A stretch of 64,000 bases of DNA, taken from NCBI RefSeq assembly GCF_042654585.1, contig NZ_JBHSGR010000008.1, positions 62,001 to 126,000 on the forward strand. Reading direction: 5' to 3'. Shown here piece after piece: positions 57,850 through 64,000 of the stretch; position 1 is the stretch's first letter; every line of letters begins with the position of its first letter. A program made the translations under genes and the position numbers. The notes beneath the pieces are model-generated. The model did no database searches, was not told the origin of the DNA, and worked only from the letters and a program-made list of their open reading frames with translations. Origin of the DNA: Geodermatophilus arenarius (GTDB lineage Bacteria > Actinomycetota > Actinomycetes > Mycobacteriales > Geodermatophilaceae).

Positions 57850-57915
57850 CCGCCGCGGGAGCGCAGGTCGCGGCCGGGCTACGGTGGCGGGCATGCCTCC
57901 CCGGGACGCCGGCCG

Positions 57916-58452
57916 GTGACCGGCCCGACCGAACTGCCCGTCGCCGACACCGTCGACGTCCGCGAGGGCCCCGAGGTGGCGCACGCACTGCTGTCGGTGC
58001 TGCCGCTGCTGGGCGAGTGGCACGGCGAGGGCGTGCTCGCCGGCGGGGACGCCGGCGACCGGCGCTTCGGCCAGTGGATCCGGTTCGCCCACGACGGCCG
58101 CGACTTCCTCGCCTACGAGTCGCGCACCTGGCTGATCGGCGACGACGGCCGGGTCGAGGGCCCCGCGTCCCGCGAGTCCGGCTTCTGGCGGCCGCGCGGC
58201 GAGGACGACGTCGAGCTGCTGGTGACCAGCGCCGAGGGCGTGCTCGAGCTGTACGTCGGCCGCGCCCGCACGACGACGAGCTGGGAGCTCACCACCGACG
58301 TCGTCGCGCGGACCCAGGACGCGCCGGACACCACCCGCGCCGTGCGGCTGTACGGCATCGTCGAGGGGGCGCTCATGTACGCCGTCGACCGCGCCGGCGC
58401 GGACACCCCGCTGCGGCCCACCATGTCGGCGCGGCTGGAGCGGCTGCGGTGA
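57916..58452 (+). CDS. Ferric-nitrobindin-like protein lacking the heme histidine
   Basis: 178 residues. Ten-stranded beta-barrel of the nitrobindin/THAP4 family: LLGEWHGEGV (GxWxGxG motif, 33-39), ESRTWLIGDDGRVEGPASRESGFWRP, VRLYGIVEGALMYAVD. In heme-binding members the C-terminal motif reads P-x-x-P-H-L/M-S-A; here it reads PLRPTMSARL, with Thr about 169 in place of the heme-ligating His. Nitric oxide or peroxynitrite chemistry is therefore uncertain. GTG 57916 start; its stop overlaps the next gene (GTGA). Confidence 0.82.
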   Translation: MTGPTELPVADTVDVREGPEVAHALLSVLPLLGEWHGEGVLAGGDAGDRRFGQWIRFAHDGRDFLAYESRTWLIGDDGRVEGPASRESGFWRPRGEDDVELLVTSAEGVLELYVGRARTTTSWELTTDVVARTQDAPDTTRAVRLYGIVEGALMYAVDRAGADTPLRPTMSARLERLR

Positions 58453-60149
58453 CCGCCCCGGGAGACACGCCCCGGCAGGTGGCCGACCGCTACGTCGACG
58501 CCGTCTGCGACCTCGACCCGATCGTCGCGACGTCGCTGGGCACCCGGCCCGGCGACGACCGGCTGCCCGATCCCAGCCCCGCCGGCCTCGAGGCGGAGGC
58601 CGAGCTGACCCGCTCGACGCTGGGCGAGCTGGACGCCGTCCTCGCCGCCGACCCGGCGCTGGACGAGGACCCGGTCGAGCGCCGCTGCGCCCGGCTGCTG
58701 CACGAGCGGCTGGGCGCCGAGCTGGCCGCGCACGAGGCCGGCGAGGGCTTCCGGGCGCTGTCGAACCTGTTCAGCCCGGTGCACTCCATCCGCCAGGTCT
58801 TCCTGCTCATGCCGACGGCGACCGACGACGACTGGGGCGTGGTCGCCCGCCGGATGGCCCGGGTGCCCGAGGCCTACCGCGGCTACCTCGACACGCTGCG
58901 CGAGGGCGCCCGCCGCGGGCTGTTCGTGGCGCCGCGGCAGGTGTCCACCGTCGTCGGCCAGCTCGGCGAGTGGCTCACCGGGCCGTTCTTCGGCGGGCTG
59001 GCGGCCTCCGGCCCCGACGCGGTGCGCGGCGACCTCGACGCCGCCGCCCGCGCGGCCGACGCCGCGGTGGCCGAGGTGCGCGACTTCCTGCGCGACGAGT
59101 ACCTCCCGCGGGCGGAGGGGACGCCGGACGCCGTCGGCCGGGACCGGTACGCCGTCGCCGCCCGCCGGTGGAACGGCTCGGACCTCGGCGCGGGGGAGGG
59201 CCTGGAGGAGGCCTACGCGTGGGGCTGGGCCGAGCACCGGCGGCTGCTGGCCGAGCAGCAGGCCGAGGCCCGGGCGCTGCGGCCGGGCTCCTCGCCCAAG
59301 GAGGCCATGGCCTGGCTCGACGAGCACGGCCCCGCCGTCGACGGCGTCGAGGCCGTCCGGCAGCGGCTGCAGGCGATGATGGACGAGGCGGTCACCGCCC
59401 TCGACGGCACCCACTTCGACCTCGCCGAGCCGGTCCGCCGGGTGGAGGCGATGATCGCGCCGCCCGGCAGCGCGGCGGCGCCGTACTACACCCGCCCGGC
59501 GCAGGACTTCTCCCGGCCGGGCCGCACCTGGCTGCCGACGCTGGGCCGCGAGCGGTTCCCGCTCTGGGACCTGGTGTCGATCTGGTACCACGAGGGCGTC
59601 CCGGGCCACCACCTGCAGCTGGCGCAGTGGGCCTACGTCTCCGGCGACCTGTCCACCTACCAGACGTCGCTGGGCTCGGTCAGCGCGAACGTCGAGGGCT
59701 GGGCGCTGTACGCCGAGCGGCTCATGGACGAGCTCGGGTACCTCACCGACACCGGCGCCCGGATGGGCTACCTCGACGCCCAGCAGCTGCGCGCCATCCG
59801 CGTGGTCATCGACATCGGCATGCACCTGCGCCTGCCGGTGCCCGAGGACGCCGAGGGCGTGCTGGCCGAGCACCGCGGGCAGCCGTGGACGCCGGAGCTC
59901 GCGCGGGCGTTCGCCGGCGAGCACCTGGGCAGCGACCCGGCGTTCCTCGACAGCGAGCTGATCCGCTACCTGGGCCTGCCCGGGCAGGCGATCAGCTACA
60001 AGCTCGGCGAGCGCGCCTGGCTGGCCGGCCGGGCGGCGGCGCAGCGGGCGCGCGGTGCCGACTTCGACCTGAAGGCCTGGCACATGGCGGCGCTGTCGCA
60101 GGGCTCGCTCGGGCTCGACGACCTCGAGGCCGAGCTCGCGGTCCTCTAG
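58449..60149 (+). CDS. DUF885 family zinc-peptidase-like protein
   Basis: 566 residues. SIWYHEGVPGHHLQLAQW contains the HExxxxHH-type zinc motif of DUF885 proteins, with the general-base Glu; SANVEGWALYAERLMDELGY supplies the likely third ligand Glu, and IGMHLR and PGQAISYKLGERAW are further family blocks. Mostly helical and cytosolic, as in carboxypeptidase-like members. Substrate unknown. GTG 58449 overlaps the upstream stop; its TAG stop shares CTAG with the TetR gene. Confidence 0.88.
   Translation: MTAPGDTPRQVADRYVDAVCDLDPIVATSLGTRPGDDRLPDPSPAGLEAEAELTRSTLGELDAVLAADPALDEDPVERRCARLLHERLGAELAAHEAGEGFRALSNLFSPVHSIRQVFLLMPTATDDDWGVVARRMARVPEAYRGYLDTLREGARRGLFVAPRQVSTVVGQLGEWLTGPFFGGLAASGPDAVRGDLDAAARAADAAVAEVRDFLRDEYLPRAEGTPDAVGRDRYAVAARRWNGSDLGAGEGLEEAYAWGWAEHRRLLAEQQAEARALRPGSSPKEAMAWLDEHGPAVDGVEAVRQRLQAMMDEAVTALDGTHFDLAEPVRRVEAMIAPPGSAAAPYYTRPAQDFSRPGRTWLPTLGRERFPLWDLVSIWYHEGVPGHHLQLAQWAYVSGDLSTYQTSLGSVSANVEGWALYAERLMDELGYLTDTGARMGYLDAQQLRAIRVVIDIGMHLRLPVPEDAEGVLAEHRGQPWTPELARAFAGEHLGSDPAFLDSELIRYLGLPGQAISYKLGERAWLAGRAAAQRARGADFDLKAWHMAALSQGSLGLDDLEAELAVL
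60146..60149. other. Overlapping convergent stop codons (CTAG), second case
   Basis: CTAG supplies the TAG stop of the DUF885 gene (plus) and of the TetR gene (minus), exactly as at 31125-31128. Confidence 0.95.
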
Positions 60150-60841
60150 TCCGGGGGTCCGTCCGCGGTCAGCCCGATCAGCGCACCGAGCTCGGCCACC
60201 GCGCGGGCGAAGTAGGCGTCGGCGTCCTCGACCGACCCGGTGAGGTGGCCGAACAGCTCGAAGCTGACCGTGCCGTACAGCGCGCTCCAGGCCAGCAGGG
60301 CGCGCACCCGGACGGCGTCGTCGATGCCCGGGGCGTCCTGGCCCAGGATCTCGACCGCCACGTCGCCGAGCAGGCCGGGCACCCGGCCGCCGTACCCGTG
60401 CAGCCGGCCCGCCCGGGCGGCGTCGGCGAGCACGCGGCCGAGGACGACGCCGACCCGCGACGCGGCCGGGACGGTGTCGCGCGGCGCGCTGTAGCCGGGG
60501 ACGGGGGAGCCGTAGAGCAGCGCCCACTCGTGCGGGTGGGCCCGGGCCCGGTCGCGCACCGCCGCGCACACGGCCGCCCAGCGCCGCTCCGGCGCCGCGG
60601 CCGGGTCGTCGGCGGCCTCGGCCGCCTCCCCGAGGGCGTCGTAGCCGTCGATGATCAGCCGGGTCAGCAGGTCGTCGCGGCTCGGGAAGTAGCGGTACAC
60701 CGCCGACGACGCCATGCCCAGCTCCCGCGCCACCGCGCGCAGCGACAGCCCCGCCGCCCCGACCTCGGCGAGCTGGCGGCGAGCCGCCTCGGTGATCTCG
60801 GCGGTCAGCTCGGCGCGGACGCGCTGGCGGGCGGTGGGCAC
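60146..60841 (-). CDS. TetR family transcriptional regulator
   Basis: 231 residues. HTH at about 30-55: LSLRAVARELGMASSAVYRYFPSRDDLL, typical of TetR. C-terminal ligand domain with WALLYGSPVPGY, seen in the TetR_C_13/WHG group. It is divergent from the oxidoreductase gene at 60971 and the region between carries several palindromes, so it probably represses both. GTG 60841 start, VPTARQRVRAELTAEI. Confidence 0.9.
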   Translation of the reverse strand: MPTARQRVRAELTAEITEAARRQLAEVGAAGLSLRAVARELGMASSAVYRYFPSRDDLLTRLIIDGYDALGEAAEAADDPAAAPERRWAAVCAAVRDRARAHPHEWALLYGSPVPGYSAPRDTVPAASRVGVVLGRVLADAARAGRLHGYGGRVPGLLGDVAVEILGQDAPGIDDAVRVRALLAWSALYGTVSFELFGHLTGSVEDADAYFARAVAELGALIGLTADGPPD

Positions 60842-60858
60842 CCGGCCATGCTCCCCGG

Positions 60859-60948
60859 CGAGAGCGCTGTACACAAGGGAGAGCACTGCTCTTGACAGCT
60901 CCACTCCGGGTACGAGAGCGTCATCCTCGAACGAGAGCACCGCTCTCG
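60859..60948. promoter_or_regulatory. TetR operators between tetR and the divergent oxidoreductase
   Basis: Repeated GAGAGC half-sites: a perfect palindrome CGAGAGC-ACC-GCTCTCG (60932-60948), a second near-palindrome GAGAGCACTGCTCTT (60879-60893) and single half-sites CGAGAGCG at 60859 and 60913. The spacing and position fit autoregulatory TetR binding. Confidence 0.82.
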
Positions 60949-60970
60949 ATGAGACGACGAGGAGATCGCC

Positions 60971-61903
60971 ATGGCACTGCACGTGATCGTCGGCAAGGGC
61001 CCGGTGGGCACGACGACGGCGGAGCTGCTGGCCGCTCGCGGCCACCGGGTGCGGGTGCTGTCGCGCAGCGGCGGCGTCTCCACCGGCGCGGTCGAGCACC
61101 GCCGGGTGGACGCCGCCGACGCCGCGGCCCTCACGGCCGCCACCGAGGGCGCCGCCGCTCTCTACAACGCGGTCAACCCCGCCTACCACCGCTGGACGAC
61201 CGACTGGCCGCCGGTGGCCGCCGCCCTGCTCACCGCGGCCGAGCGGACGGAGGCGGTGCTCGTGACGATGGCCAACCTCTACGTCTACGGCCGGCCCACC
61301 GCGCCGATGACGCCGGAGAGCCCGCTCGCCGCCACCGACACCAAGGGCCGCGTGCGGGTGGCCATGTGGCGGGAGGCGCTGGCCGCGCACGAGGCCGGCC
61401 GGATCCGGATGACCGAGGCCCGCGCCGCGGACTTCGTCGGACCGCAGGTGCCGGCCGCGCAGTCGCACCTGGTGCGCCAGCTCCCGGCGCTGCGCCGCGG
61501 CCGCCGCGCCTGGGTGGTCGGCGACCCCGACGCGCCCCGCAGCTGGGCGTACCTGCCCGACGTCGCCGCCACGCTCGCGACCCTCGGCACCGACGCGCGG
61601 GCGCTGGGCCGGGCCTGGCACGTGCCGAGCACCCCGCCGCGCTCCCAGCGGCAGGCGCTCGGCGACCTCGCGCGGGCGATGGGCCGGGAGCCGGTGCCGG
61701 TCAGCGGCATCCCGTGGCCGGTGCTCCGCGCCGCCGGCTGGTTCTCGCCGGTGCTGCGGGAGGTCCTCGACGTGCGGCACCAGTTCGACCAGGAGTACGT
61801 GGTCGACGCGACGGCGACCACCGAGGTCTTCGGCCTGACCGCCACACCGTGGGACGAGGTCGTCGCCGCGACCGCCGGCGCGCCGGAGCCGGCGCGGGCC
61901 TGA
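60971..61903 (+). CDS. NAD(P)-dependent epimerase/reductase-like protein
   Basis: 310 residues. Rossmann start HVIVGKGPVGTTTAELLAARG, then VRVLSRSGG (NADP-type Arg after strand 2), TMANLYVYGRP where the Tyr of the SDR active site would be, and RSWAYLPDVAATLATL. The extended atypical SDR group (NmrA-like/epimerase) is the best fit. ATG 60971 has GAGGAG upstream. Transcription is probably controlled by the divergent TetR, so its substrate may relate to the TetR ligand. Confidence 0.83.
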   Translation: MALHVIVGKGPVGTTTAELLAARGHRVRVLSRSGGVSTGAVEHRRVDAADAAALTAATEGAAALYNAVNPAYHRWTTDWPPVAAALLTAAERTEAVLVTMANLYVYGRPTAPMTPESPLAATDTKGRVRVAMWREALAAHEAGRIRMTEARAADFVGPQVPAAQSHLVRQLPALRRGRRAWVVGDPDAPRSWAYLPDVAATLATLGTDARALGRAWHVPSTPPRSQRQALGDLARAMGREPVPVSGIPWPVLRAAGWFSPVLREVLDVRHQFDQEYVVDATATTEVFGLTATPWDEVVAATAGAPEPARA

Positions 61904-61906
61904 GCC

Positions 61907-62605
61907 TCAGGCCCGCGGGGCCACCGCGTTGACCGGGTCGCTGTCGGGCGCGACCGGGTCGGCGGGGGCCGCCGGGGCCACCTCGAGCCGGGTGGCCAGC
62001 AGCGCGTCGACGGCGGCCACCCCGGCGCCGACGTAGGTGCTGGTGAGCGCGGGGTCGGTGACGACGCACCAGGCGCGGTCGGCCGGCCACCACAGCGCGG
62101 CGCTCTGCTCGTACGGCTCGGGGGCGAAGTTGCTGGCGGCCCGCTCCACCGGCCCGCGGGTCAGCAGGAGGTCGGCGCGGGGCAGGCGCAGCCGGGGCAG
62201 GTCGGCGGCGCCGCCGTCGTCCCAGCCGAACCAGCACTCGCCCGGCGTCGTGGTCTGGTCCCCGAGGACCGCGGCCAGCTCCCGCGCGACGTGCGCCACC
62301 AGGTGGCCCTCGGCGGGGGCGTCGTTCCACAGCCCGGGCTGGTCGGCCTCGCCGAGGTACTCCCAGGAGCCGGTGATGCCGGGCCACTGCATGAGGCGGT
62401 GCGCCCGCGTGCCGTTGGCCGCGGCCACCTCGTCCCAGCGGACGTGCACGTCGACGTCGCCGTCGTAGCGGACGGCGGGGTGGAAGACGCGGGCGTAGGC
62501 GGGGAAGCGGGCCGGCAGGAGCGCGGCCACGGTGTCGGGGGGAGCGGCACGGACGGCGTCGGTGATCCAACGGCCGGCCGGTGCGGAACGTCCAGCGGTC
62601 TGCAC
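61907..62605 (-). CDS. Conserved-type hypothetical protein
   Basis: 232 residues, Trp-rich: WITDAVRAAPPDTVAALLPARF, MQWPGITGSWEYLGEAD, CWFGWDDGG, ALWWPADRAWCVVTDPALTSTYVG. This pattern looks like an actinobacterial family of soluble proteins of unknown function, but I cannot name it. The C-terminal 30 residues are low-complexity Ala/Pro. GTG 62605 start. It converges with the oxidoreductase gene with 3 bases between stops. Confidence 0.72.
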   Translation of the reverse strand: MQTAGRSAPAGRWITDAVRAAPPDTVAALLPARFPAYARVFHPAVRYDGDVDVHVRWDEVAAANGTRAHRLMQWPGITGSWEYLGEADQPGLWNDAPAEGHLVAHVARELAAVLGDQTTTPGECWFGWDDGGAADLPRLRLPRADLLLTRGPVERAASNFAPEPYEQSAALWWPADRAWCVVTDPALTSTYVGAGVAAVDALLATRLEVAPAAPADPVAPDSDPVNAVAPRA

Positions 62606-62949
62606 GGCCGCCGTTCCTCCCCCTCAGCGCGCTGGGCGGGTCCGTGCCCAGGGACGGACAACCCCCGGGCCGCTCCGCGGCGCCACCTCGGGAGGCGGCA
62701 GCTCACGGGCCGACTGGACAAGTGTCGGCAGCCCGGGGGTCGGGTGACTGTCCGGTTCTCGCTCGCCGCCGTACGACGGACGGGCGATCATGCCGTCGTT
62801 CGGATTCCACTCCGAACGGGCGGCCCATCTGGACGGCGGCTAGCGGACAGCCACCTCACGAGTCCGATAAGAATTCAATTGTTCGGACCACCTCCCCTCT
62901 CGTGTACCTCGACGGTACGTCGCAGTTCCGGGGTCGGCAACGACGTTGT
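62606..62949. other. Intergenic region, locally AT-rich, with a palindromic element
   Basis: 344 bases between the hypothetical gene and nhaA. Most is ordinary, but 62855-62935 is clearly more AT-rich than the window average. GTCCGA (62862-62867) and TCGGAC (62883-62888) form an inverted repeat around AAGAATTCAATTGT. It should hold the promoter of the hypothetical gene; it lies behind the nhaA stop. No gene seen. Confidence 0.5.
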
Positions 62950-64000
62950 TCAGCCGTCGGCTGAACCCCTGCGCAGGCCCGGGGCGCCGGGCGTGTCGGG
63001 GTCGCGCTGGTAGACGTCGGGGATGCCGTCGTGGTCGGCGTCGACCGCCTCCAGCGCCTCGATGCGCCGGTAGCGGCGGTTGCGCAGCCGCAGCACCACG
63101 CTCGCCAGCAACGCCGACGTCAGGGTGCCGACGAGCACGCCGACCTTGACGTGGTCGTCGCGCTCGCTGCCGGTGCCGAAGGCCAGCTCGCCGATGAGCA
63201 GCGACACGGTGAACCCGATGCCCCCGAGCAGCGCCATGCCGACCAGGTCCGGCCAGCCCAGCTCGTCGGCGAACTCCGCGCGGGTGAACCGGGTGACCAG
63301 CCAGGTGGCGCCCACGATCCCGAGGACCTTGCCCACGACCAGGCCGACGACGATGCCGAGCGCGACCCGGTCGCCGAGCGACTCGACCAGCCCGGACAGC
63401 CCGCCCACGGTCACCCCGGCGGCGAAGAACGCGAAGACCGGCACGGCGACGCCCGCCGAGATCGGCCGGAAGCGGTGCTCCAGGTGCTCGGCCAGCCCCG
63501 GCCCCGCGCCCGGCCCGCCGGCCGCCTCGCTGCGCACCACCGGGACCGTGAACGCCAGCAGCACGCCGGCCACCGTGGCGTGCACGCCCGACTCGTGGAC
63601 GAGGACCCAGGTGAGCAGCGCCAGCGGCAGCAGCAGCCACCACGAGCGGACCCGCTTCTGCACCAGGAGGCCGAACACCGCGAGCGGGACCAGCGCCAGC
63701 GCCAGCCACCCGACGGCCAGCGACGACGTGTAGAAGACCGCGATGACCGCGATGGCCAGCAGGTCGTCGACGACGGCCAGGGTGAGCAGGAACGTCCGCA
63801 GCGCGCTCGGCAGGTGGGTGCTGATCACCGCCAGGACGGCGAGGGCGAAGGCGATGTCGGTCGCCGTCGGGATCGCCCAGCCGCGCAGGGCGTCACCACC
63901 GCCCAGGTTGACCAGCACGTAGAGCACCGCGGGCACCACCATCCCGCCGACCGCCGCGGCCACCGGCAGCACCGCCCGCCGCGGGTCGCGCAGGTCGCCG
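62950..64000 (-). CDS. nhaA: Na+/H+ antiporter NhaA (5' end outside the window)
   Basis: The gene enters from the right edge (coding continues to base 64000), so the first helices are missing. Visible family blocks: WAIPTATDIAFALAVLAV (helix IV region), TLAVVDDLLAIAVIAVFYTS with the two ion-binding aspartates, ESGVHATVAGVLLAF, GIVVGLVVGKVLGI (Lys of helix X) and GMALLGGIGFTVSLLIGELAF. It exchanges Na+ or Li+ for protons. The C-terminal tail is extended and carries DADHDGIPDVYQ, a calcium-loop-like motif. Confidence 0.94.
   Translation of the reverse strand, partial: GDLRDPRRAVLPVAAAVGGMVVPAVLYVLVNLGGGDALRGWAIPTATDIAFALAVLAVISTHLPSALRTFLLTLAVVDDLLAIAVIAVFYTSSLAVGWLALALVPLAVFGLLVQKRVRSWWLLLPLALLTWVLVHESGVHATVAGVLLAFTVPVVRSEAAGGPGAGPGLAEHLEHRFRPISAGVAVPVFAFFAAGVTVGGLSGLVESLGDRVALGIVVGLVVGKVLGIVGATWLVTRFTRAEFADELGWPDLVGMALLGGIGFTVSLLIGELAFGTGSERDDHVKVGVLVGTLTSALLASVVLRLRNRRYRRIEALEAVDADHDGIPDVYQRDPDTPGAPGLRRGSADG

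Noticed and set aside
62606..62949. A possible nhaA-type sodium or lithium riboswitch
   Set aside because: The region lies behind the 3' end of nhaA, not in front of it; the true 5' region is outside the window.
1..64000. Prophage, insertion sequence, integron or conjugative element
   Set aside because: No transposase, integrase, phage structural or conjugation genes and no terminal repeats or attachment-site duplications were seen; base composition is uniform apart from short intergenic spots.

Overview
The window is very GC-rich, almost fully coding DNA from a free-living actinomycete. Three things point to Actinobacteria: a mycothiol synthase gene (mshD), a GlnR-type regulator beside it, and the gene neighbourhood thioredoxin / thiosulfate sulfurtransferase / SseC / GlnR / MshD / Pst, which is also known from the Mycobacterium tuberculosis Rv0814c-Rv0820 region. 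The protein style (frequent GTG starts, GTGA/ATGA gene overlaps, Ala/Gly/Arg-rich linkers) suggests Geodermatophilaceae or a close relative, but that is inference. I see no rRNA, tRNA, CRISPR array, prophage or insertion sequence. The DNA reads as stable chromosomal backbone with lineage-specific small genes.

Layout. 1-10.4 kb: the end of an FAD oxidoreductase, a PASTA Ser/Thr kinase, VOC and GNAT proteins, two paralogues of an unknown family, a lipoprotein zinc peptidase, and a polyhydroxyalkanoate pair (phaC plus an alpha/beta hydrolase). 10.4-14.5 kb: four overlapping minus-strand genes that form an uncharacterised envelope module (a PAP2-like/kinase-like fusion, a lipoprotein, a flippase-like LPG-synthase membrane domain, an intact PAP2 phosphatase). 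14.6-26.9 kb: an orphan betaine-type binding protein, two acyl-CoA dehydrogenases, a hemerythrin protein, a BrkB-type membrane protein, two MFS transporters (one with a MarR repressor and a clear operator) and a zinc alcohol dehydrogenase. 27.2-33.8 kb: hrpA, a small HTH protein with a clustered operator, a GHKL ATPase, and a P450. 33.8-41.2 kb: sulfate activation (cysD, cysN, cysQ), a thioesterase, a two-component system and a siderophore-interacting protein, nearly all on the minus strand.

41.5-45.5 kb: small stress-type proteins (DUF2945, DUF2795), a 14-residue-repeat helical protein, and an LCP-LytR_C protein whose LCP motif residues are missing. 45.6-51.7 kb: glnR-mshD, followed by pstS-pstC-pstA-pstB with a textbook PHO box upstream of pstS. 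51.7-56.2 kb, divergent: a hydrolase, a membrane protein, a DUF2993 lipid-binding protein and a thioredoxin, then a cysteine-rich leader peptide in front of DUF4395, sulfurtransferase and SseC. 56.2-64 kb: a PAS/PP2C phosphatase, a nitrobindin-like protein without the heme histidine, a DUF885 peptidase, a TetR/oxidoreductase divergent pair with palindromic operators, a hypothetical protein and the 3' part of nhaA.

Three themes link the genes. Sulfur and thiol metabolism recurs: cysDN/cysQ make and recycle activated sulfate, mshD finishes mycothiol, and a sulfurtransferase set sits behind a probable cysteine-sensing leader. Phosphate and nitrogen control are adjacent (pst, glnR). Small membrane or envelope genes of unknown role are numerous. 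Non-coding signals worth attention are the PHO box, the MarR and TetR palindromes, the GCAAC/GTTGC cluster near 31.6 kb, four strong hairpin terminators, and a dispersed hairpin repeat that always lies just behind a stop codon in the same orientation.
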